From positions 5,337 to 32,834 of the forward strand of contig DJFP01000237.1 in the NCBI GenBank assembly GCA_002432565.1: 27,498 bases of DNA, in the 5' to 3' direction. Both the position numbers and the translations under genes were made by a program. This DNA is from Flavobacteriales bacterium UBA5869. Lineage in GTDB: Bacteria > Bacteroidota > Bacteroidia > Flavobacteriales_D > Crocinitomicaceae. Below the pieces are notes generated by a model. The model saw only the letters and a program-made list of their open reading frames with translations. It was not told the origin of the DNA and made no database searches. Positions 1-8,900 of this stretch are shown in pieces; the stretch's first letter is position 1, and every line of letters begins with the position of its first letter.

Positions 1-300
1 GATGCTTTTTTGCTTTTTGTCCCTAAATACCCGCTCTCACACTCACTCTTCGTGGGCTTATCCTTCGGCTTTTCTGTCTTGTGAGACAGAGCCTCAGTCT
101 TCGCAAGCAGTGCTTGCTCTTCTTTTCAGAGCGAGAATTGAGAGTGAGAGAAGAGTGTGGGATTGTGGTTCGAAGCTAAGATTGAACCTCCTCCTTTATG
201 CTTTCGCTGAAGCTTTAGCATAAGCGTTGAAGGAGGACCGAGGAGGTAAGAGGTTGTATCGTTCTTACGATGGTGGACAGAGCTGGGAAATGACAAGTAA
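1..300. repeat. Non-coding stretch with clustered short palindromes
   Basis: No convincing gene is visible here. The stretch is packed with small inverted repeats: TCTGTCT/AGACAGA with a 4-base loop near 77-94, GCAAGC/GCTTGC near 103-117, and a nested structure at 189-237 in which TCCTCCTT pairs with AAGGAGGA around an inner TATGCT/AGCATA stem. Two related, imperfectly complementary runs rich in CTCTCAC/GAGAGTG lie near 30-50 and 140-160. The short open frames here have odd composition and match nothing I know. It could be a dispersed intergenic repeat or structured-RNA remnant; I cannot say which. Confidence 0.45.
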
Positions 301-465
301 CGGTTTTCAACCGCTTCCAGTCTTTTTGCTGCAAAGTCGGAAGACCAGAAACTGCTTTTTATGGAAGATTTCAGCTCGAGCTGGTATGCGAGTAAAATTT
401 ACAAATCAGAATACGATTCCCCTTCATTTTCAATAATAGACACTGCCTCCTACAGAAGACCAATA

Positions 466-536
466 CAATTCCGGCCTTCTTCAATAGCATTCAGCATTAT
501 GGCTGATCATATAGGAGAATACCCGTATCGTTTTGC
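466..536 (-). pseudogene. Decayed fragment of RHS pre-toxin region
   Basis: Read on the minus strand, this 71-bp piece aligns with positions 3821-3891 inside the large RHS gene, with about six mismatches by eye. It encodes the same peptide (AKRYGYSPI then SAIMLN.IEEGRN) except that the arginine codon CGA has become the stop TGA at 507-509. Flanking sequence on both sides does not resemble the RHS gene. It lies downstream, in the direction of transcription, of the second toxin cassette and its hairpin. The simplest reading is a relic of an older RHS C-terminus left behind when newer toxin cassettes were inserted. Confidence 0.8.
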
Positions 537-590
537 AGTGTCTTTTAGATACCTTTCGAATCTTAAGAGATCAATGGCTCACCCAAAATA

Positions 591-620
591 AAAACCAGCT
601 TACACGTGCAAGCTGGTTTT
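591..620. terminator. Hairpin terminator after the second immunity block
   Basis: AAAACCAGCTT at 591-601 pairs perfectly with AAGCTGGTTTT at 610-620 around the 8-base loop ACACGTGC. On the minus strand the stem ends in a T-run, which suits rho-independent termination of the minus-strand transcript ending with the 726-1262 gene. It may work in both directions. Confidence 0.75.
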
Positions 621-650
621 CAATAAATTATGATCTCAAAAACTACTCAG

Positions 651-725
651 GTGCAAATCCGGAACATTACTACATTACCGAGTTGTTTTCTTAAAAATGC
701 TTTATGTGCACATCTGGAACATTAC
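651..725. repeat. Short direct repeat pair next to immunity gene end
   Basis: The 20-mer gtgcaaatccggaacattac at 651-670 recurs at 706-725 with two changes, 55 bases apart. The second copy abuts the stop codon of the 726-1262 gene. The core AACATTACC also appears just past the stop codon of the 2536-2967 immunity gene. Its role is unknown; it may mark a cassette boundary or be the decayed end of a duplicated 3' flank. Confidence 0.45.
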
Positions 726-1262
726 CTATTTTGATAGTACTACTTGTATCCCTTTCAAGATTACATTTTCCCCATCGATCATTAAATTTGTTTCAACTTT
801 ATAGGTAGAATATGTCCCATTTTCTAAACTAAAAGATAGAGAACTATTTTCTTCACTTAAAATTACGGACTGTTTATCCTCTGTTGCATCAAACAAATAA
901 ATCATTTGCTGATCAATATTGATAGTGAAATCAATAGTACTTGTCTCTTCAAAGATCAGTTCATCCGGATTACTCAAGGATTCATTAAAATATAACCCAT
1001 CACAAATAATAAACCCGTTTTCAATGGAAAATATTTCTATTTTACTACTCATACTAAAATAGACATAATAAGTTAATCCTTCCGAATTTGTAAATGAAGT
1101 AAGATCTCCTTCATCGTAACTAATATAATCCTCTAACAAATCATAATCAACCTCACTATTTGATTTTTCATTTACTCCATTCCACATTTGAACAGCAGAC
1201 GGCTCAGCTAGAAGAAATGTTCTTCCAACTAATGAGTTTAAATGTTTTACGTGTGTTTTCAT
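726..1262 (-). CDS. Probable immunity protein (Imm21-like)
   Basis: This is a 178-aa acidic, cytoplasmic-looking protein with no signal peptide or membrane segment. The N-terminal part (FLLAEPSAVQMWNGVN followed by DYDLLEDY) resembles the start of the Imm21 immunity family, where a short strand, a conserved W-x-G and a D-Y-D element occur in that order; I recall this from family knowledge and have not run a search. It is the last gene of the displaced cassette: the REase-fold toxin, then a DUF4304 protein, then this gene after 45 bases, all on the minus strand, then a hairpin. The context suggests it neutralises a toxin, possibly one whose gene has been lost. The high AT content matches the neighbouring cassette genes rather than the RHS body. 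Confidence 0.6.
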   Translation of the reverse strand: MKTHVKHLNSLVGRTFLLAEPSAVQMWNGVNEKSNSEVDYDLLEDYISYDEGDLTSFTNSEGLTYYVYFSMSSKIEIFSIENGFIICDGLYFNESLSNPDELIFEETSTIDFTINIDQQMIYLFDATEDKQSVILSEENSSLSFSLENGTYSTYKVETNLMIDGENVILKGIQVVLSK

Positions 1263-1307
1263 AATATCTCAGTGCACAATATTTTAAACAGTACCCTTGC
1301 AGCTATC

Positions 1308-1742
1308 TTATTCAAATTTCATTAATTTCTTTGCAGTTAATTTTGTTTGATAAAGCATTGTCGGCTGGGCTTGTAATAAGCATTTTAGTTCATCTACGGA
1401 TTCAACAAGATATTGATTGATATTCTTATCTATTTCACTTACAAGTTGAAGGTTTGTTAAAACATCTAATTCAAAAAGATCACTTTTTTTTCCTTCTGTG
1501 TCAATTGTGAATCTTACTCTCACATCACCATCTACATCTCTTGGATTGGAAAGATCAGGATTTAACTCATTAATAGTATACCCTAGATTCACGTAGTAGC
1601 TATTAGAAAAATTCGATTTTTGAAATCCAATAACGATTATCAAATCCTTCCCCGAATAATAATAAAAACTACCTTTTTTTGAAAATCCTTTCTTATTGAG
1701 AGAATTGCCAATTATTTTTTTAAATGTTTCTAAATCCATCAT
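1308..1742 (-). CDS. DUF4304-family protein, probable immunity protein
   Basis: The protein is 144 aa when started at the ATG at 1740-1742. The open frame extends 20 codons further up, but those codons lie inside the end of the upstream toxin gene, and the MMDLETF start leaves a normal 10-base gap. The pattern of an N-terminal helix, then KKGFSKKGSFYYYSGKDLIIVIGFQKS and a following YVNLGY strand (ends quoted only), is that of DUF4304, a small cytosolic family often found beside polymorphic toxins. It sits directly after the nuclease toxin, so it is the best candidate for that toxin's cognate immunity protein; this is inference from position. There is no signal peptide. The next gene follows 45 bases later. 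Confidence 0.72.
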   Translation of the reverse strand: MMDLETFKKIIGNSLNKKGFSKKGSFYYYSGKDLIIVIGFQKSNFSNSYYVNLGYTINELNPDLSNPRDVDGDVRVRFTIDTEGKKSDLFELDVLTNLQLVSEIDKNINQYLVESVDELKCLLQAQPTMLYQTKLTAKKLMKFE

Positions 1743-1752
1743 TTTAATTATT

Positions 1753-2337
1753 TTAATAGGTGTCGAGCACTGTTTTGAAACCTTTCCCGTAAATACTTTC
1801 AACTTCCTGTTGATACATTTCTAATTGTTTATATCCTTGTTTAATTGCTCTTGGATTGTTCGGTTTAAGTTCATAAATAATTTTTTTCTCTAAATCAATA
1901 AAATCAATGTGTTTACCACTTGGCAATCTAAACTCTTTTATTCTTACGTTCGCTAATACATCTGACACTTTGTACAATTTATGCATTTGTTGTCCTGATC
2001 TATTAGCTAAAGTACTACCATTTTTCGCAACTACTCCAGTTTCTACCTCAGCCGCTACAGCCCTCACCTCCGCACTAGCCCGGGACACCCTTGAAGCAAC
2101 GCCGGCTCCATACACAATAGTTGCAACTTCAATAATCTTACCGGATATTAAAGTCTCTGAACCAACAGTTAATTGAAGTAAATGATTTACTTGACGAATA
2201 AACGTATTGTAGACAACTTTTAAAGATTTAATACCGGTTGTTTCATCAAATGCCCAGACCGAATCCGCAACTTGAATTTCTTCAATGCTTTTTAAGCCTT
2301 TATTGGTAGCGATTTTTGTTACCAATACACGTTTCAT
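1753..2337 (-). CDS. Displaced RHS toxin tip: Hint/pre-toxin chimera with REase-fold nuclease
   Basis: This 194-aa open frame is a chimera. Residues ~7-63 copy the first half of the Hint domain of the large RHS protein but lack its catalytic N-terminal Cys. Residues 64-92 copy the RHS pre-toxin segment, which in the RHS gene comes before Hint, so the order is swapped here. Residues ~115-194 form a new domain with D145/D148, E156-L-K158 and a helix with Q171 and Y175. The IYELKPNNPRAI core is typical of restriction-endonuclease-fold toxin tips (Tox-REase group), acting as a DNase in target cells. There is no signal peptide and no clear promoter, so it is probably not delivered on its own. It is likely a stored alternative tip that recombination can place on the RHS gene. 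Whether the ATG at 2337 is used is unknown. Confidence 0.78.
   Translation of the reverse strand: MKRVLVTKIATNKGLKSIEEIQVADSVWAFDETTGIKSLKVVYNTFIRQVNHLLQLTVGSETLISGKIIEVATIVYGAGVASRVSRASAEVRAVAAEVETGVVAKNGSTLANRSGQQMHKLYKVSDVLANVRIKEFRLPSGKHIDFIDLEKKIIYELKPNNPRAIKQGYKQLEMYQQEVESIYGKGFKTVLDTY
2063..2150 (-). repeat. Pre-toxin repeat, copy 2
   Basis: The 88 bp match positions 3701-3788 in the RHS gene with only two differences by eye. Both copies are translated in the same frame (ISGKIIEVATIVYGAGVASR...). Crossing over between them would delete 1638 bp and join the RHS body directly to the nuclease tip, in frame. Confidence 0.88.
2150..2327 (-). repeat. Hint-N repeat, copy 2
   Basis: About 178 bp align with 3473-3650 of the RHS gene with roughly nine mismatches. 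This copy abuts the pre-toxin repeat with no spacer, with a small shared TATTAAAG-like stretch at the joint. The alignment stops just short of the codon for the catalytic Cys of the Hint domain. Confidence 0.85.
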
Positions 2338-2423
2338 TACGGTATCGACAATTCGTCCAGGTGATTTTTGAATACACTAAGAACGTGCCTACAGTGTTTG
2401 AAGTGTTCTGAATGATTTAAAAT

Positions 2424-2455
2424 AAAACAGGTGAGGAATATTCCTCACCTGTTTT
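2424..2455. terminator. Perfect 15-bp hairpin ending the RHS operon
   Basis: AAAACAGGTGAGGAA at 2424-2438 pairs perfectly with TTCCTCACCTGTTTT at 2441-2455. The ends supply T-runs on both strands. It lies 81 bases past the stop codon of the candidate immunity gene and separates the active RHS operon from the displaced cassette, so it should block or weaken read-through into the stored toxin. Confidence 0.85.
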
Positions 2456-2535
2456 GATCATTTGATATTAAAATGAATATTGATAATCAAATAAATATGC
2501 TTTGGATAGTTTCAAAAGTGATGATTGTGATAACA

Positions 2536-2967
2536 TTACCTTTTTTCTAATTCCATCTTTCGCTTAAAATAGATTTGTTGATACTCTTCATCTTTTTCTA
2601 CGATAAGGTTTTCATAGGATTTCTTATCAAAGCATAACTCATAATAACCAAAAACACCTTGGACAAAAGGATAGATGTTTTCATCCTGTTCAATTAATCT
2701 AAAGTGCCAATTGGAATTCACTTTATCATCAACTATTTCAAATAACTGACAAGGACAAGCAGAAATAAAGTCATTATCATCAATTAAATAAGCTTGGTAA
2801 GTTTTGAAAATTATTATTCCCATCACTAAGTACACTTTACCAATATCAAGCTGTCCATATGTCGAAAAACCAGTTGCTCCAAATCTGCCAAGCATTTCTT
2901 CTTTCAAAGTTGAATATTCATAAGGCCTCAATATTTCTCCTGTATTTCCAATGCATTTTACCTTCAT
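2536..2967 (-). CDS. Candidate immunity protein for the RHS toxin tip
   Basis: This is a 143-aa soluble protein with no export signal. I do not recognise its family. It starts three bases after the RHS stop codon, the standard place for the cognate immunity gene of a polymorphic toxin, and its translation is probably coupled to the RHS gene. Visible features are a strand-rich first half (KVYLVMGIIIF, then AYLIDDNDF), a PCQLFEIVDD motif at mid-length and a lysine/glutamate-rich C-terminal helix. It is AT-rich compared with the RHS body, as expected for a gene that travels with its toxin tip. The perfect hairpin follows, so it is the last gene of the operon. The immunity role is inferred from position alone. 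Confidence 0.72.
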   Translation of the reverse strand: MKVKCIGNTGEILRPYEYSTLKEEMLGRFGATGFSTYGQLDIGKVYLVMGIIIFKTYQAYLIDDNDFISACPCQLFEIVDDKVNSNWHFRLIEQDENIYPFVQGVFGYYELCFDKKSYENLIVEKDEEYQQIYFKRKMELEKR

Positions 2968-2970
2968 AAA

Positions 2971-5900
2971 TCATTTAAATTTAAAATCATCAACTGCTTT
3001 TAAAACTCCATTCTCAAATTTACCAACAAAATGGACAGTAACAGCTCTTCCGCCTCCAATTGGTTTATGAACAAATTGCATTTTACTCCAACCAGACCAA
3101 CGTGTGTCTCCCATACCTTCCATTATGACTTCACCCAATTGTGGATTATCCTTCACAAATTTCATCGCCCATTTTTCAGACATCGATCTAGGAACGGTTC
3201 TTCCGGTAGAACCTAAGCCTAATGGCTTTAGTGATCCAGGTTGTGTTATGCAAGGATTATTATTATGCGCCAATATCTGTTGCTCACCAACATAATAAGT
3301 TGCATAATCGCTTACTGCAAAGTTGTAAACCGTTACAAGAGTATCTATCCTGCTCTTTTCCGAAAGTACAACTTTTCCTCCATTCAGCAAATCTAACGAA
3401 TCTCCAACATGCAAATTCATTGCTTTTACCCAATTTCCATTCAAATAGAAAGGGTGGTCATCGGTGGTGTATAAAGTTTCTGAACCAACAGTTAATTGAA
3501 GTAAATGATTTACTTGACGAATAAACGTATTGTAGACAACTTTTAAAGATTTATTACCGGTGGTTTCATCAAATGCCCATACCGAATCCGCTACTTGAAT
3601 TTCTTCAATGCTTTTTAAGCCTTCATTGGTAGCTATTTTTGTTCCGAATACAAAACAACCAATATCTTCTAGATTAGTTAACAATTTTTTTTCTAAAGAT
3701 CTCACCTCCGCACTTACCCGGGACACCCTTGAAGCAACGCCGGCTCCATACACAATAGTTGCAACTTCAATAATCTTACCGGATATTATTGTCGATTTAT
3801 CCTGCAGATCACTCTCTCTCCAATTCCGGCCTTCTTCAATGACATTCAGCATGATAGCTGATCGTATAGGAGAATACCCGTATCGTTTCGCTATGTAAAC
3901 AGCTTCAGCAGCTTTTTTGGCATTTTCCTTTTGGACCTTGTTGTAATCAAACATACCAATTATACCTTTGGCTATTAGCTCGATATCAACATTTTGTTGA
4001 ATAGCAATACCTGCCCCGCCGGCAACAGCATTGGCCTTTGCCAGTTTGTGCCTTCCTATGGCATGAAAGAATTTAGTAAACGATTTATTCAATGCCGCAT
4101 TCTTCTGGCTAAGTGTTAAATCCTTATTCCTCAATATTGCGTTTCGTTCACGCAACAGGGTTCTTACTTTCATTCCAAAAGTGCGTTTGGCGGTAACTGT
4201 TATTTCATCGATCGCCCCCCCTGTTTCCAGTCCCAACGGGTCTGTATAGTATACCGGATTGTTATCAAACCCTACATACGGGCTCATCCATGGAAATTCT
4301 GCCATCAACGGATCCAAGCTCAACCAGCGTCCCAATCTCGGATCATACTGCCTGAACTCAGTCGTATAAGAATTACCCTCTCCATGCATTTCCGCATCTT
4401 TTTCCATGCCATTGTAGCCGAATCGGTAATTCGGGTCATTGGTATGGCGCCCCTGCATCTGGTAACCGAAAGGATAGTAGTCTGAGGTCATTACCACCAC
4501 CGCTTTATACGGAGAGGCAACCGTTTGGATGCTCAGGTTATCGATGTAAAAGCTGGTGTTTTCAATGGAGTTCTTTTTAAAATACACCCGGATAAAGCCC
4601 TGACCAGCCGCAGGTGTAAAGGTATGACTCAACTTCCCGTTTGTGGTTGTCAGGGTAGTAATCAACGTTCCAGTTCCGCCAAATGTAGCTGCCGTATAGA
4701 TCTCAGCGGTGAAATTGGCAATTCCCGTACGGTCCAGGTCAAAGTCCACGTTGTAAGGCTTGCCCGCAGTTACCACGAAGTCTTTGTACATGGTCATGGC
4801 ACAGGATCCTCCCGGGTAGAAACGCAGTCTTCCCTGGTCCAGTGTAACAGACATGCCGCCACAGGCAGAACCACTCCAGGAGGTATTTCCGCTGCTCGTA
4901 AAGTCAAAGTAATGGGCAGACGTCGAGTAATCGCTGTTCAGGACCTTTCTGTCTGTAATTACTGCATTCACGTTCCCCAAATGGTTCACCAGTTCGTAGC
5001 GCTTGTTACCGAGCGTATTGGTCGAATAATTATCCGTTGGCAACGTTGTTCCATTCGCGTAAACGGTTTTATTCAATTGTACCATGCCCAAACGTTCTGC
5101 GCCATAGATGTGTTGTTCTTTCAGATACGCGTAGTTGGTGGCCAGTTTGATGTCGTAGACCGCCATGGTGGTACCGTTGGCTTCGTTGGCATAATAGGTG
5201 TAGACCCACTGTGACTGGTCGCTGGTATTCAACGGTTTGTAAATCTTCGCAATCCGGCGTCCCAAAGGATCATACAGGAAGCTGGTGACATTGTTGTTCC
5301 GTTTCATCGAGCGGAGTTTACGGTCACCTTTGCGCCAGTTCATATCCGTAATACCTTCGGACACATCTTTGGTCAACTGCCCCAGGTAATCGTACTGGTA
5401 ATTGTTCGGATTCTGGGTATTACTGATATCATCAATGGTTGCAACTCCGGCTCCTTCCGTTACCTGGTGGAGCTTGTTTGTGTTGGTCGTGTAATTGTAA
5501 GTCAGCTGGTCCAGCATCGCAGTTGGCGACTGGCCATAGCGGTTCAGGGTTTTGATATTCCCATTGCGGTCATAGGCCAGGGTCATGCTGTAAGCATTAC
5601 TTGCTGTTGCCCCGATCCAGTCAGAGGCAGTTCCATTGTCGAGTGCAGGTCCAAAGAAAGTTTTCATGCTTTTCAGTCGGCTCAGCTGGTCGTAGTGATA
5701 ACTAGCTCCCAAGACCACATTGGCCGTTGGATTACTAACCTGAACCCCTTTAATAGCGGTGGTGCTCAAACGGATATTCCCGTTGTAGAGATTCGCAGCA
5801 CTCGAAGAAAATGCGCTTCCTGCAGTGGTGGTTTCCATATTCCCGCCGCCAATCGGTTTATAATCTCCTTCAAAATAACCAAGGGTGTAACCGGTCACAT

Positions 5901-8900
5901 CGGAAGGAATAGTCAAATGACCAGCCACGTTTGCAGCCTCATAACCCCGGCGGCCGTCTTTTCCGGCATCACTATTCGGGTTCAGTTTCGTACCGTTCTT
6001 GAGCTTTAGCCAGCCGTTGATCGTGTAGGTATAATCTTCTGCCTGTACTTTCTGTTCGCCAATTTCTTTTCGTGCCAGCGGGCCGTAATCGTAATACTGG
6101 TAGTGCACTTCACGGGAATAGGTATATCCGTCCGGAGAAGTATGAGTTTCGGTCAATCGGTTGTTTGCGTCATACTGGTAGTTGTGAACAAACTGATCCT
6201 TCTCATTGGCCTGGTAGGTTACTTTATTCACATTTCCGCTGATCAGTTCAAAATCATACTGGGTAGATTTGATGTCCTGCTTTACAGGCGCCAGTTCCGG
6301 CAGATCCTGCAGCTGTTCGATCACATTTCCGTGAATATCGTACGAATAATGGATCGCAGAAGTGTAACTGTTCTTAAAGAAATCAGTCGGTATCGGACGT
6401 GGAACATATTCGAAATACGCCACCGTAGCCACACGCTCGCGCAAGTTCTGCTGTGTTCCGGATTTGAACTTCGCTGCTATGGTTGTTGACAGCGACTTAT
6501 CGTAAGTAGTCACAGTAACTTCAGACCTTGCTCCCGAGTAAACCCAGGTTTTAAATGCGGATCCCAGATCATCTGCTCTTAGTTCAGTATCTCCCAAAGC
6601 ATTAATCGTGTACCCCGGAGGTCCCTGGAATACAGCAGGAACATCACGGCAGATCTGCCCTGATTCCACAGGTCTGTTCTGAGCGTCATAAATGACATAA
6701 GAATACATTTTGACTAAAGCCTGTTCGGGGTTCTGGCTGGCAACGGCACGTCCGTAAAAATCATAGAAAAATTGAGTGGTTCCTACCTGGTCCGGATTGG
6801 AAGATTGTACCACCTGATCATAGGAATTGTACATGTATTTCGTTTCGAAGCCATGCGTTGGAATGACACGTGGTGCCGGAACCGGATCATTTGCATGTGC
6901 ACGGGCATAATCTACTGCCGGGCTCATACTTGCGGCAAGTGGTGTAACACCTTCCGGTGCAACAGTGCGTACCAGGTTTCCTGCCTGGTCATAGTAGTAC
7001 AAGGTATACTGGTAATTGTTGACGAATCCCTGCATGGTTAGTTTCTCAGAGGTAAATGCTTCGGCACACTTCGCCAGGTATTCCGCTGAGAATGTATCAT
7101 AAGCTTCTTCCAATTCAGCCTGGTAAGCATCCATAACAGCGCTGTACATTTCGCCCAGTAAGTCGCTGTAGCAAAACTCCTCCGGTAATTTATCCGGAAT
7201 GCTGCACAGGGTAACATCTGTGCTGCTGCATACGCAGTCGTAGAAAGAAAAACAAGTACTACTGATGGAAAGTGTTCCGGTATGCGTTTGTCCGCAATCC
7301 ATGTAAGTAACCAATAAACTGTAAGATGGATCGGGACTACATCCCGGTATGTCATTTGCGACAAAATCGAAAGACACAATGGAGTTATAATCGATACTAT
7401 CCGGATTAAGGATCGTTGCGGTACATGTTTCGCTTCCTGCCCCAAAAGTAAGCGTCGCTGTTGTTCCGTTAAGAGAAAACAAGTAATCTGCTGTACCCGG
7501 TAATGGCAGGTAGTCGCTGATAGTTCCGTATTCGTACACCGCATTGTTACTTTGTAGCTCGATAGGTGAAGTAGATGTAAATTGTCCGCGGTAAGCCAGC
7601 AGAGTCAGCATATCCAGGAATCCCCGGGTCGCCGGGTTTTCAGAGCAAAAAGGAGTCGTTGCCGAATTACACATAGCGAAGAAATCCTGGTATTGGAAAA
7701 AGTCGTATTCTTTGTGGTAAATACGGTTGAGGTAATTGGTCACCAGGACTGTATAATTCGGTGAGTTACTCAGATCTGCGAAACGATTCTCCAGCGTTTC
7801 CATTGCAGCGCTAACCGTTTCACAATCCGCACAGTTGTTATCACAGGATAGAGGTACCGGGATTCGATAATTGAACACATCCAGGGCGGCTTGCGTTGCC
7901 GTGTTCCCTTCCTCCCAGGTATATACAGGGTTCGTACTATTTTTAACTTTCTCACAGGCACATAGCAGCGGATCCACTTCTTCAATGCTAATACCGGTAT
8001 TGTGTGCAAGCATTTCTTCTACTGTACTGTATAATACAGGTGACGGATTTGAAGCAAGGTAAGCGGTAAGATCCGTTTTTGCCTGCATCACCGCATCACA
8101 TCCGCAGACATCCAGCGGAGCTTTTATGGTTGCATATATTTCATCAGCGTTTTGGTATAATCCAGGTTCCGAGATCAGTAGTTCACTGCAGACATCAGAT
8201 TCGGATATCCCATAAGAAGCAAGGATGGTATTGATCGTATTTCCAAGAGTATCGCTTGCGAAGCCCTGGGGAGTGCTGGCAGAACACCCGTTCTTACAAA
8301 GATCGATCAGGTCCTGGCGCAGACCGTTTGGAATCGGTCCGGTAAAACATCCTGAAAGTTTAACCAGCCATTCATCTGCATACTCCGTACAAGTTTCGTC
8401 ACACATGGTTTGAACCATATTGCTGGAAGTAAGAGCAGGATCACTAAGTGCGGGGGTTCCGTTGATCAGGTCGTTCCAGCAAGGAAACCTGCGTTCTTTG
8501 TCAGCATGCGTACCCGAAACCCCGATCGCGCAGTTATCCGCGCAGGTGTTTGCCGGATTCTGGAACATCAAAGTCTGTTTTTCTTTCAGGTACAAACGTC
8601 GGAACTCAAGCCAAAGATAATCCAGTGAACAAGGATCGATGGTCTTACTGCGCAAACAATTCTGAGGAAATGGGTCGTCACAATGTGATGCCAAAAGCGC
8701 GGCATAATCCCACATAGAATAATTCACATTATTAATTGTAATGTAATCATTCATTCTAGCTTTAATGGAATCAGCTAATGCCGGGTTTGCCACAAAATAA
8801 GGATCGCTTGTCGAAGCAGCTCCGCTGAAGGTTGTCAAGATAGTAATGATCGTTGCACCCGGAACAGGATTAAAGTAACCGGCAGCAAGAGCATCCTGGA

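Noticed and set aside
227..436. Plus-strand frame with LYRSYDGGQSWE, like a BNR/sialidase-type repeat
   Set aside because: The resemblance covers only ~15 residues, the frame starts inside a palindrome, and the following residues do not continue the fold. It may be a tiny relic but cannot be supported.
651..725. Possible CRISPR-like array
   Set aside because: Only two imperfect repeat units and no third copy or cas gene in the window.
466..3891. Insertion sequence as the cause of the duplicated segments
   Set aside because: No transposase, terminal inverted repeats or target duplications are visible; the repeats are coding parts of the RHS gene.
4525..5214. 229-codon plus-strand open frame
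   Set aside because: It lies fully inside the RHS gene on the opposite strand; composition reflects antisense of Thr/Gly/Tyr codons and no motif is present.
5467..6009. 180-codon plus-strand open frame
   Set aside because: Antisense shadow of the YD-repeat region of the RHS gene, with no recognisable features.
7038..7544. 168-codon minus-strand open frame
   Set aside because: Out-of-frame overlap with the cysteine-rich part of the RHS gene, which is clearly coding in its own frame.
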